This document shows positions 24,856 to 33,706 of a stretch of 64,000 nucleotides of DNA, in pieces. The notes under the pieces were generated by a model that did not search any database, was not told the origin of the DNA, and was given only the letters and a program-made list of their open reading frames with translations. Within the stretch, counting starts at the first letter, position 1; each line of letters opens with the position of its first letter. A program made the translations under genes and the position numbers. The stretch covers positions 8,727,338-8,791,337 of the forward strand of contig OZ024735.1 of the NCBI GenBank assembly GCA_964016875.1, given 5' to 3'. This DNA is from Fallopia convolvulus (Eukaryota; Streptophyta; Magnoliopsida; Caryophyllales; Polygonaceae).

Positions 24856-25995
24856 TGATACGTGATCGCCTCGGATTACTCCTCAGAAACCTCGTATTTG
24901 ACCACACAGGAACCCGATCTTGCCAGCAATTATGATTCAAACCTACAAAAGCTTTCAAATAAGAAACTTGCGTTCCAAGTAACAAACAGATTCGAAAAGT
25001 GAAGTAACGAGCAGAATTGATAGGTTGAAGGAATCAACTTGATAGTTCAATTGGATTGGCTCTAACGCTAAATCCAATTGATTAACTAGTTTGATCTTTA
25101 ACAATCACAACTAGAACAATCTAATTGACTAAATCAACAAACCAATTTAACAACACAAGAGAGAGAGAAATCGAAAATTCTGATGATGATCGAAGATGAT
25201 GATGAACACGAGCACACAATTGTATTTTTGAGCCCAAGGACTAGATAAACCAATTTGGGTTTATCTAATCTCAAGCTGATTTTTATTAATGAAACTGAAA
25301 AGTATTTATAGAGAATACAAAAGCTAATACTTGGGGAGCAAGGAAGGGGAAGTGGCCGGCCTTAGATGGGGAGAATGAGCCTCCTTTGCTTGCTTCCCAA
25401 GATATAATAATATCTAAATAAATCTAACTAGATTTCCTTAAATAAAATAAATCATGGCTGATTTATTTATTTAAGGAAATAATCCTAACAAACTCAAAAT
25501 ATCTCTAACAAACTAAAAATATCTCTAACAACCAGGAGAGAGAAGATCAACCAACTAACATAAGCCTATTGGCTGATTTCTCTACATTATTAAAATAAAT
25601 AGAAATTGTTCATAATAAAATAAATAAGATATTTTCTTCAATTTAGAATGATCAAGTCAAAGGGTTGACTTTGACCCATATACCAATTCATCTCACCCGG
25701 TCACTTACTAAATTCAGCCCTAAAGTGAGACAAATTAATACATGTTTCTAAATAAAGAAATAGTGAATTTCGGCCCCCATATAATCAATCCATGGAATCC
25801 GGGCTCAATTGATGTCGAATGCACGAGACCCACTTCGCCTTGCTAGGCTCTTCAATAACCGCTGCCAATCGAACCAAAATCGTTGTTGTGCCTTGAGCAA
25901 TCTTCTTAGCTCGACTTCTTGTGATTGGTCCGTCAGAAGGCACTCGAATCAACTCATCGACATCGGTTTGAGACATGGCAGGCTTCCCTGCATCA
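24856..25995 (-). repeat. 3' LTR (1,140 bp)
   Basis: In element orientation it begins TGATGCAGGG and ends CGTATCA, so the termini carry TGAT...ATCA. It matches 32564-33701 almost base for base. Differences seen by eye: T versus C near 25883/33588, A versus G near 25967/33667, and one extra GA in a GA run near 25158. The first 211 bp in element orientation (25785-25995) also encode the last 69 residues and stop codon of the polyprotein. A CTATAAATA box lies at 25303-25311. Confidence 0.96.
25303..25311 (-). promoter_or_regulatory. TATA-like box in the 3' LTR
   Basis: The minus strand reads CTATAAATA, a good match to a plant TATA box, in element orientation. The identical copy in the 5' LTR would be the one driving the element. 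In this LTR it could direct read-out transcription into the neighbouring satellite toward lower coordinates. No transcription evidence is available. Confidence 0.5.
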
Positions 25996-28900
25996 TTCTC
26001 CTCCACTTGAGCTCGAATCGTCTCTGATTCGACGTCGGAATCAAAATCTGGCACATAAAGAGATAGATCAGCCACATTAAAAGTTGGATGGACACCATAC
26101 TCACCAGGCATGTCAACATGATATGCATTAGGGCCGATTCTCCTGATGATACGAAATGGTCCATCTCCTCTCTGATCTAACTTGTTCTTCCTTTGATTTG
26201 GGAACCTTTCCTTCCTTAGATGCACCCAAACAAGATCTCCTTCTTCAAAGATAACCTGTTTCCGACCCTTATCAGCATGGGCCTTGTACTTCATGGATTT
26301 CCTCTCCAAGTGCATCTTCGTCCTCTCATGTAGCTTCTTCACAAACTCAGCCCTCTTGTTAGCTTCAAAACTCTCTTTTCCCTTGTATGGCTGAGGCGTC
26401 ATATCCACCGGTGTCCTCGGATTCAGCCCATAAACAACCTCAAAAGGGGTCATCTTTGTGGCTGAATGGATTGACCTGTTATAAGCAAACTCCACAAAAG
26501 GCAAAACATCTTCCCAACGTTTGAGGTTAGCTTTAAGCATCGTTCTAAGTAAAACCCCTAACGTTCGATTAGTAACTTCCGTTTGCCCATCAGTTTGTGG
26601 GTGACATGAGGTAGAAAACAGCAATTTAGTTCCCAATTTAGACCATAGACTCTTCCAAAAATAACTCAAAAATTTAGCATCACGATCTGACACAATAGAA
26701 CAAGGAATGCCATGCAATCTAACAATTTCCCTAAAGAACAAATCAGCAATATGCACAGCATCATCAGTCGTGTGACATGGAATAAAGTGAGCCATTTTGG
26801 AAAATCTATCTACCACTACAAAGATAGAATCTCTACCCTTCCTAGTTCTAGGCAAACCTACAATGAAATCCATAGAAATGTCTTCCCAAGGTGAACTAGG
26901 AATGGGTAAAGGCTGGTATAAACCATGGGGGTGAAGTCTAGACTTAGCTTTAGCACAAACAACACAACTTTTGACAAATCTCAGCACATAATTACTCATT
27001 TTAGGCCAATAGTAGTGTTCTTTTAAACCTTCTAAAGTCTTTTCTAAACCCCTATGTCCTCTTGATTCATGAACCTCTTTAGTTAGAAGCCTACGTATAC
27101 TAGATGAAGGAATGCACAATTTTCCAGCTTTAAACAAGTATCCATCATCAATAAAGTAGGTATCTATTTCACCCCTAGACATGCAATTCTTATAGATTTC
27201 AGCAAAGTGAGGATCACTAGCAGTTAATTCCCTAATCATTGCAAATCCAAGGATCTTAACATCACATAGGTTCAAGAGTACATACCTCCGAGAAAGGGCG
27301 TCAGCTACCACATTCTCCTTGCCTTTCTTATGTTTAACAACATAAGGAAAGGTCTCCATGAATTCAACCCATCTTGCATGTCGCCTGCTGAGTCTGGATT
27401 GGCCTTTCAAGTACTTCAAGGCCTCATGATCAGAATGGATTACAAACTCTTTAGGCCACAAATAATGAGACCAAGTTTTCAGGACCCTAATTAAAGCATA
27501 CAACTCTTTATCATAAGTAGGGTAATTCAACTCAGCCCCACTAAGCTTTTCACTAAAATAAGCAATGGGTTTCTTGTCTTGTAAGAGCACGCCTCCTATG
27601 CCATGTCCAGAAGCGTCCACCTCTATCTCGAATGCCTTGGAGAAGTCAGGGAGTTGAAGCACTGGGGCGTGGCATAATCTGTCCTTCAAAGTGTTGAAGG
27701 CGTTCTCTTGTTGCTCCCTCCATTTAAAGGCCGTATCCTTCTTTGTAAGCTCGTGGAGGGGGGCTGCAATTGTGCTAAAATCACGCACAAATCTCCTGTA
27801 GAAGCCAGCCAAGCCGAGAAATGATCTGACCATTGTTGGTGTGGTCGGCTGGGGCCATTCTTTGATTGCCTTGATCTTGTCTTCATCTACCTTCAATCCA
27901 CCTTTAGACACAACAAAACCAAGAAAAATGGTAGACTCGGAGCAAAAAGAACACTTTTTCAAGTTAACATAAAGCTTTTCTAACCTTAAAGTGTCCAAAA
28001 CAGCCCTAAGATGATCTACATGTTCATGCATGGTTTTGCTATAGATTAAGATATCATCAAAGTAGACTACAACAAATCTGCCTAAGTATCTTCTTAAGAC
28101 ATGGTTCATAAGCCTCATAAAGGTACTAGGTGCATTAGTTAATCCAAAAGGCATTACTAACCATTCATATAAGCCATACTTAGTTTTAAAGGCAGTTTTC
28201 CATTCATCCCCTTCCCTCATCCTAATTTGATGGTACCCACTTCTTAAATCAATTTTAGAAAAGAAATTAGCACCATGTAATTCATCAAGCATATCATCTA
28301 GTCTAGGGATGGGGTGACGGTACTTAACTGTTATTTGGTTGATCGCTCTACAATCAACACACATTCTCCATGTGCCATCCTTCTTTGGTACCAAAATCAC
28401 CGGAACCGCGCATGGGCTGAGAGATTCACGCACATAGCCTTTGTCCATGAGATCTTGCACTTGTCTTTGAAGCTCAGCGGTCTCTTCTGGACTTGCTCTA
28501 TAGGCTGCACGGTTTGGTAATGAAGCGTCGGGCACCAAATCGATTTGATGCTCAATGCCTCTAATTGGTGGCAGGCCTTCTGGCAACTCTTCAGGCATCA
28601 CATCTTCAAACTCCTGTAATAGATCCTGTAGACACTTTGGAAGATGTGAAATATCTTGACTAATAATAAGTATCTCTTTCCTCATAAGAAGTAAGCAAGA
28701 AGAGTTAGGGAAAGAAATACTAGACTGAGTCACAAGAGAGCGCTTTTCTACACTGCCTTTCAAGCCGATTTTTGGCTCTTTTTGTAGGCGTTCTTTTTCC
28801 ATATTTGTAGCTCTCTGAGTCTCTGAATTGCTCCCAAAATTTGAGCCAAAACGCTCGAGTGGATTGGGAGATAGCCCAGTTTTCGTCCCAGATGCATTGC

Positions 28901-31019
28901 TGGTATTGTTGCACGGCACTTTGGACGATTTAGGGTGATTTGCTCGGCGTTTTTCGTCCCAAACAGTAGCCCCACCTGTGTTTGATGTTGTCCCAAAATT
29001 TGAGCCAGAACGCTCGGGTGGAGACTGGGAAACGCCGCTTGGATTTGTCGACGCGTCGGGCGTCGAACGCCGGGCCGCAACTTGGGCCGTGGAATCAGCC
29101 TCTGCTTTCTCTTCCTTGGCACGCCTAAGTGCCCTAGCTTGATCTCGCCGTACCTGATCCTGTAAAACTTGTTGAGGAGACAAGGGTAGAAGAGAAACTC
29201 TCCTCCCATCATAGTTAAAGGAATAGGTGTTTAACATGCCATCATAAATCACTCTCCTATCAAATAACCATGGTCTTCCTAACAAGATATGAGTGCATTC
29301 CATGTTAACTACATCACACATAATATCATCAACATAAGTACCAATAGCAACACGGACTAAACATTGATGAGTGACAAGATTAGGACCTTCTGAATCATTA
29401 ATTCCATTGAGACCATAACTAGTAGCTCTAGGTTGGATTTTTAATTGCAAGTGATCAACTACCTTAGCATTAATAATGTTACAGCAGCTACCACTATCAA
29501 TTATCATACATAACACTTGATTCTTTACTGTACACCTAGTATGAAAAATGTTTTCCCTTTGATCTAGCCTAGGTGTTTCTTGTAAAGTAAGAGTACGCAT
29601 TGTTACCAAAGTTAGAGGTTGTTCGGTGCAATCTGGTTCAATGGCCTCTACGTCCTCCTCTTCTTGTCCATTACTGTCCTCCTCCACTTGATTTGGAGTT
29701 ATATCTTCATCACTCACATATCCTCCATTGGTGGTGAGAAGCACTTGCTTTAGATTTGGACAATCCTTGGCATAGTGACCTCGCCCTTGACACTTGTAGC
29801 ACACTAAATCACGTGCTCTAGACTGATTTGGAGGTCCATTGGTGGGACGCCTTTGGCCTTGAAAACCTGTTGTTTTAGGTGAGCTAGAAGCTCCCTTTTG
29901 CTGCATAGAAGAGTTAGAAGAATAAAAGTTGGAATTTGAACTAGGATTAGAACCATACCTTTTTGTAGCATTCCAAGCTTCCTTCTTCTTCCTTTGTTGC
30001 TGCTCATAGAGTAGTTGGGCTGAATGTACTAAGGCATTGAGATCCTTGATTTGTTGAATCTCCAATGTGTCTTGAATGCTTTGATTCAGTCCAGCCATAA
30101 ATTGGGTCCTTAGAGACCGTTGGGAATGATGAATTCCCGCTTTAAAACTCAGATCCTCTAGCTCATTGAAGTACTCGGTTGGAGACTTGGTGCCTTGTTT
30201 GCAAGTTACAACTTTCAATCTCATGTGCTCGGTATGCTCTTCAGGCACATATTTCTTCCTCATTACAAACTTCAGCTGGCCCCAAGTTTCAATTGGTGGT
30301 AAGGCCTTTCTAATTCGATCCTCCTTCATTCTAAACCACCAATTTCTAGCGGTCCCAATAAAGTGGATGACAACAACAGCAACTTTCTCCCATTCTTCAT
30401 ATCCCATGTGATCTAGAATGAAATTTGTAGCTTGTTCCCACTCTAGATACTTCTCCGGGTTAAGCTCTCCATTGAATGGTTCTATCTTGATCTTTATATC
30501 ACGTTTCCCAATCTGATTTACAACTTGGTTAACGTTGTTGTTGTTGTTCGGCCGTTGTACTCCATAGGCTGGTGGGAGATCTTCTACAACCTCAGCTTGG
30601 TTATAGAAATCATCTAGGGGAGGATGCCATGGGCGCCTTTCTTCCCCGGGATAACCATACGTCACATCATCAAAAGAGTTGTTGTATTGTTGATATTGTT
30701 GATGAGTGGCTTGAGGATACCGGTTGTGTGGCTGATTATAGACTTGTTGATGAGTAACCGGTGGAGTCTTCGACCCGATGCCTCTTCCTCTACCTCGGCC
30801 TGCTGTGGGGGAGTAGTGAGCCGGGGGATCATTATCTTTGTTGTAGCTAGCAAGCACATCATGTTCGTCATCCACTAGTTGTTGCTTGCCTTTGTCGCTA
30901 CCCGAGGCTTGATTTGGGTCACTTGTAAGATCAACTGCAGGGGTGCTCTTGCGACTAGCTTGAGATGAATCAACCAATATTGCAAGTTGTTCCTCTAAAT
31001 GCTTTAGTTGTGGAGCCAA
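25785..31019 (-). CDS. Gag-Pol polyprotein of CRM-like Ty3/gypsy retrotransposon
   Basis: An uninterrupted frame of 1,744 codons. Domains by residue: Gag core about 175-345; CCHC zinc knuckle 407-420 (C407, C410, H415, C420); aspartic protease with DSG at 508-510 and ILLGRPW near 578; reverse transcriptase about 810-1000 with YFDD at 986-989; RNase H with D1135, E1172 and D1197; integrase with H1317, H1322, C1352, C1355 and the D1384, D1445, E1481 triad (35 residues between the last two); GPF motif near 1620; tail GPITRSRAKK near 1697-1706. All catalytic residues checked are present. The last 69 residues are encoded inside the 3' LTR. The first codon given is TTG and probably not the true start: a gag frame with an ATG lies just upstream, offset by one base. 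Function: reverse transcription and integration of the element; the tail is thought to aid centromere targeting in CRM elements. Confidence 0.95.
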   Translation of the reverse strand: MAPQLKHLEEQLAILVDSSQASRKSTPAVDLTSDPNQASGSDKGKQQLVDDEHDVLASYNKDNDPPAHYSPTAGRGRGRGIGSKTPPVTHQQVYNQPHNRYPQATHQQYQQYNNSFDDVTYGYPGEERRPWHPPLDDFYNQAEVVEDLPPAYGVQRPNNNNNVNQVVNQIGKRDIKIKIEPFNGELNPEKYLEWEQATNFILDHMGYEEWEKVAVVVIHFIGTARNWWFRMKEDRIRKALPPIETWGQLKFVMRKKYVPEEHTEHMRLKVVTCKQGTKSPTEYFNELEDLSFKAGIHHSQRSLRTQFMAGLNQSIQDTLEIQQIKDLNALVHSAQLLYEQQQRKKKEAWNATKRYGSNPSSNSNFYSSNSSMQQKGASSSPKTTGFQGQRRPTNGPPNQSRARDLVCYKCQGRGHYAKDCPNLKQVLLTTNGGYVSDEDITPNQVEEDSNGQEEEDVEAIEPDCTEQPLTLVTMRTLTLQETPRLDQRENIFHTRCTVKNQVLCMIIDSGSCCNIINAKVVDHLQLKIQPRATSYGLNGINDSEGPNLVTHQCLVRVAIGTYVDDIMCDVVNMECTHILLGRPWLFDRRVIYDGMLNTYSFNYDGRRVSLLPLSPQQVLQDQVRRDQARALRRAKEEKAEADSTAQVAARRSTPDASTNPSGVSQSPPERSGSNFGTTSNTGGATVWDEKRRANHPKSSKVPCNNTSNASGTKTGLSPNPLERFGSNFGSNSETQRATNMEKERLQKEPKIGLKGSVEKRSLVTQSSISFPNSSCLLLMRKEILIISQDISHLPKCLQDLLQEFEDVMPEELPEGLPPIRGIEHQIDLVPDASLPNRAAYRASPEETAELQRQVQDLMDKGYVRESLSPCAVPVILVPKKDGTWRMCVDCRAINQITVKYRHPIPRLDDMLDELHGANFFSKIDLRSGYHQIRMREGDEWKTAFKTKYGLYEWLVMPFGLTNAPSTFMRLMNHVLRRYLGRFVVVYFDDILIYSKTMHEHVDHLRAVLDTLRLEKLYVNLKKCSFCSESTIFLGFVVSKGGLKVDEDKIKAIKEWPQPTTPTMVRSFLGLAGFYRRFVRDFSTIAAPLHELTKKDTAFKWREQQENAFNTLKDRLCHAPVLQLPDFSKAFEIEVDASGHGIGGVLLQDKKPIAYFSEKLSGAELNYPTYDKELYALIRVLKTWSHYLWPKEFVIHSDHEALKYLKGQSRLSRRHARWVEFMETFPYVVKHKKGKENVVADALSRRYVLLNLCDVKILGFAMIRELTASDPHFAEIYKNCMSRGEIDTYFIDDGYLFKAGKLCIPSSSIRRLLTKEVHESRGHRGLEKTLEGLKEHYYWPKMSNYVLRFVKSCVVCAKAKSRLHPHGLYQPLPIPSSPWEDISMDFIVGLPRTRKGRDSIFVVVDRFSKMAHFIPCHTTDDAVHIADLFFREIVRLHGIPCSIVSDRDAKFLSYFWKSLWSKLGTKLLFSTSCHPQTDGQTEVTNRTLGVLLRTMLKANLKRWEDVLPFVEFAYNRSIHSATKMTPFEVVYGLNPRTPVDMTPQPYKGKESFEANKRAEFVKKLHERTKMHLERKSMKYKAHADKGRKQVIFEEGDLVWVHLRKERFPNQRKNKLDQRGDGPFRIIRRIGPNAYHVDMPGEYGVHPTFNVADLSLYVPDFDSDVESETIRAQVEENDAGKPAMSQTDVDELIRVPSDGPITRSRAKKIAQGTTTILVRLAAVIEEPSKAKWVSCIRHQLSPDSMD
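25996..26008 (-). promoter_or_regulatory. Polypurine tract
   Basis: The minus strand reads AAGTGGAGGAGAA immediately before the 3' LTR start (TGATGC). It is all purine except for one T. This is the expected plus-strand primer site for reverse transcription. It lies inside the pol reading frame, where GTG GAG GAG encodes Val-Glu-Glu at residues 1672-1674. Confidence 0.85.
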
Positions 31020-31149
31020 TGCAGCGTGGCAGTTCTACAGCTCGAGCCTGACCATCGCGCACACCTTCACTAATGGACAACCTAATGAAGTCGATTGCCT
31101 CCTTAGTGAGACTCAATTCAGTTGGGTTAGGTTCTGATGGAATCACCAT
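30970..31149 (-). pseudogene. Gag N-terminal piece in a shifted frame
   Basis: An ATG at 31149 opens a 59-codon frame (MVIPSEPNPTELSLTKEAID...) that ends at TGA 30970-30972. The main gag-pol frame is closed upstream by TAG at 31035-31037. The two frames overlap from about 31034 to 30973 and differ by one base, so a single-base indel near 31020-31035, perhaps in the GG at 31028-31029, would account for the break. This ATG-led segment sits where the natural Gag N-terminus is expected. Alternatives are a programmed frameshift, for which no slippery site is obvious, or a base-call error. If real, the copy is probably defective for its own Gag synthesis. Confidence 0.7.
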
Positions 31150-32553
31150 TGTTCCTGAAACAAGAAAGAAGGTAGAGAGAGTAGTGTGTTCTAAAGTAAA
31201 TCACAACAAGCAATACCACACCTTGATCAAGCCAAAACTTGCCTCAAAGCAATCCAATCAACTTAATTCAGTTTTTGGGCTGTTTTGAGGGAGTAAAATG
31301 GTAGATATAGTGTAGGTATGGAATACTAATGATATTTAAAGGAAATATGCAGCTTAAGCAAGTGGCAAGTATGCAATAAGACAAGCAATGCAAATAATCC
31401 TTCTATGAGCTCTAAAACACATGCAATCTCTCAATTGACTCTATGCAAGTTAATAAAGCCAAAATTCAGCATGCAAGGACAGAAAATATGGTAGGCTTAG
31501 TGACTTTTGTTTCGTCACTTTTTTTCTTCAAAGTGATTTCTACTTAGCTATCTTTTTAAGCAAGCAGTCACTAGGGTTGAAAGTGGCTTAAAACTAGCTG
31601 GGGTAGATCACTTTTTCTTTTCTTTTTTTTTTTTTTTGATTTTTATGCACAAACTACTCTTGTGCTATAATGAAGAAATAAGCAAAGCAATGCAACAATG
31701 CTAAGGACGAAATTAAAAGGGTATACATGAACTGAATTTTTTTTTTTTTTTTAACTAAGTGACTTTTGCTACCAATGAAACCAACTAGAAGCCAAATTAA
31801 CAAAAGAAGAAGGGGTAGGTCGAATTTGATGGGATGCAATGACAGAAATTAGCAAATATCAACAAGCAATATGAATCTCTATTGATCATGCAACATGAAA
31901 TAAAAACTCATAAAATTTGTAGGAAGACAATTGCTACTCTTAATTGCAACAAAACTCAACCATTTCAACCAAAAGCATGCAACAAATCCCTTAAAATCTC
32001 CTAGATGGGTTATTACTTGGAGGGCAAGCAACAACAAGGAATTAGGGTTTGGTGATCTCGGCTGAGGGCTAGGGTTAGGGTTTGCGGATTTGGATCTAGG
32101 GTTTGAGGGATTGGTAGGGTTCCGGACTAGGGTTTGCGAGAATTAGGGTTACCTAGGGTTTCTCGCAACTAGGGTTAGGGTTTGGGTTTGGACTGCCGCC
32201 AGATTAGGGTTAGGGTTAGGGTTGAGTTCTCGAAAAATTAGGGTTAGGGTTCGAGAATGAGGGTGGCGAACTAGGGTTTGGATGCTCCGATTTGGATGGG
32301 GTTGGTGGGGTTGTGATCGGACGGTGGTGGTGGGTGGTGCGGCTGGTGAGAGCGACACCAAGTCGGGGTGTGCAGGTGGTGGCGGAGTGGTGGTGTTGGC
32401 GGAACTATGTGGTGGTTGTGGTGCAAATTCAGCCTTTAGATCTCAAAAATTGTAACTTGGTTAAAGGTTCAAACTTTGGGATCAAAAACTGAATTAAATT
32501 AACTAGAAAGAAAATTAAGGAAAGAAACAATTACTTGGCTAGACGCTGGATTA
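31150..32553 (-). other. Untranslated leader of the LTR element
   Basis: About 1.4 kb between the primer site and the gag ATG with no supported gene. In plus-strand coordinates it contains T-runs of 15 at 31623-31637 and 16 at 31737-31752 (A-runs in the RNA). A stretch rich in TAGGGTT and AGGGTT repeats runs from about 32043 to 32280. Short open frames here are low-complexity and have no family resemblance. A leader of this kind usually holds packaging and dimerisation signals, but none can be identified by eye. Confidence 0.7.
32043..32280. repeat. Degenerate telomere-like repeats in the leader
   Basis: Many scattered TAGGGTT/AGGGTTT units occur on the plus strand. The most regular run is three perfect TTAGGG units at 32204-32221. 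The plant telomere unit TTTAGGG is close but not the one seen here. The run lies within the leader, so it is part of the element and not an independent telomere insertion. Confidence 0.75.
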
Positions 32554-32561
32554 TGATACCA
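32554..32561 (-). promoter_or_regulatory. Primer-binding site (initiator-Met tRNA type)
   Basis: The minus strand reads TGGTATCA two bases after the 5' LTR end. These eight bases match the usual start of the plant initiator-Met tRNA primer site (TGGTATCAGAGC), but the following bases (TAATCC) diverge, so complementarity is short. Confidence 0.75.
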
Positions 32562-32563
32562 CT

Positions 32564-33701
32564 TGATACGTGATCGCCTCGGATTACTCCTCAGAAACCT
32601 CGTATTTGACCACACAGGAACCCGATCTTGCCAGCAATTATGATTCAAACCTACAAAAGCTTTCAAATAAGAAACTTGCGTTCCAAGTAACAAACAGATT
32701 CGAAAAGTGAAGTAACGAGCAGAATTGATAGGTTGAAGGAATCAACTTGATAGTTCAATTGGATTGGCTCTAACGCTAAATCCAATTGATTAACTAGTTT
32801 GATCTTTAACAATCACAACTAGAACAATCTAATTGACTAAATCAACAAACCAATTTAACAACACAAGAGAGAGAAATCGAAAATTCTGATGATGATCGAA
32901 GATGATGATGAACACGAGCACACAATTGTATTTTTGAGCCCAAGGACTAGATAAACCAATTTGGGTTTATCTAATCTCAAGCTGATTTTTATTAATGAAA
33001 CTGAAAAGTATTTATAGAGAATACAAAAGCTAATACTTGGGGAGCAAGGAAGGGGAAGTGGCCGGCCTTAGATGGGGAGAATGAGCCTCCTTTGCTTGCT
33101 TCCCAAGATATAATAATATCTAAATAAATCTAACTAGATTTCCTTAAATAAAATAAATCATGGCTGATTTATTTATTTAAGGAAATAATCCTAACAAACT
33201 CAAAATATCTCTAACAAACTAAAAATATCTCTAACAACCAGGAGAGAGAAGATCAACCAACTAACATAAGCCTATTGGCTGATTTCTCTACATTATTAAA
33301 ATAAATAGAAATTGTTCATAATAAAATAAATAAGATATTTTCTTCAATTTAGAATGATCAAGTCAAAGGGTTGACTTTGACCCATATACCAATTCATCTC
33401 ACCCGGTCACTTACTAAATTCAGCCCTAAAGTGAGACAAATTAATACATGTTTCTAAATAAAGAAATAGTGAATTTCGGCCCCCATATAATCAATCCATG
33501 GAATCCGGGCTCAATTGATGTCGAATGCACGAGACCCACTTCGCCTTGCTAGGCTCTTCAATAACCGCTGCCAATCGAACCAAAATCGCTGTTGTGCCTT
33601 GAGCAATCTTCTTAGCTCGACTTCTTGTGATTGGTCCGTCAGAAGGCACTCGAATCAACTCATCGACGTCGGTTTGAGACATGGCAGGCTTCCCTGCATC
33701 A
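32564..33701 (-). repeat. 5' LTR (1,138 bp)
   Basis: Same boundaries as the 3' LTR (TGATGC at the outer end, GTATCA at the inner end), followed outside by the GGATT duplication at 33702-33706. It carries an open copy of the polyprotein C-terminus (33491-33701), which is cut off from the rest of pol and is not a separate gene. One of its two substitutions changes a codon relative to the 3' copy (Thr versus Ala) and the other is silent. Confidence 0.96.
33009..33017 (-). promoter_or_regulatory. Probable LTR promoter TATA box
   Basis: CTATAAATA on the minus strand, inside the 5' LTR and pointing toward gag. It is followed closely by AATAAA in the same orientation, which may act in 3' end formation in the other LTR. 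The start site is not determined. Confidence 0.6.
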
Positions 33702-33706
33702 GGATT
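33702..33706 (-). repeat. Target-site duplication GGATT, right copy
   Basis: Matches 24851-24855 exactly and borders the 5' LTR. Satellite sequence (TTGCTAGTTAGGGCC) continues in register from it. Confidence 0.95.

Larger units (their letters stand above)
24856..33701 (-). mobile_element. Full-length Ty3/gypsy CRM-like chromovirus LTR retrotransposon
   Basis: An 8,846-bp element, transcribed on the minus strand, inserted into the satellite. It has two nearly identical LTRs, a 5-bp target duplication, a TGGTATCA primer site next to the 5' LTR, a purine tract next to the 3' LTR, and one long gag-protease-RT-RNase H-integrase frame. The integrase lies after RT/RNase H, which defines Ty3/gypsy. 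The frame continues into the 3' LTR and ends with a GPITRSRAKK tail, both known from the CRM clade of plant centromeric retrotransposons. The clade call is inferred from structure and motifs; a domain phylogeny has not been run. The LTRs differ by two substitutions and one 2-bp GA indel, indicating recent insertion. Confidence 0.93.

Noticed and set aside
25809..31288. Short plus-strand and other-frame open frames across the LTR element
   Set aside because: They overlap the intact gag-pol frame on the opposite strand or the non-coding leader and show no family features.
32043..32280. True interstitial telomere or chromosome-fusion scar
   Set aside because: The repeats are degenerate, TTAGGG instead of TTTAGGG, and lie wholly inside the leader between intact element landmarks.
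32149..32361. Proline- and threonine-rich minus-strand frame in the leader
   Set aside because: It is a translation of the AGGGTT-type repeats and GGT/GGTG-rich DNA, not a gene-like sequence.
33491..33701. Separate small gene in the 5' LTR
   Set aside because: It is the LTR-borne copy of the polyprotein C-terminus, explained by the overlap of pol with the LTR.
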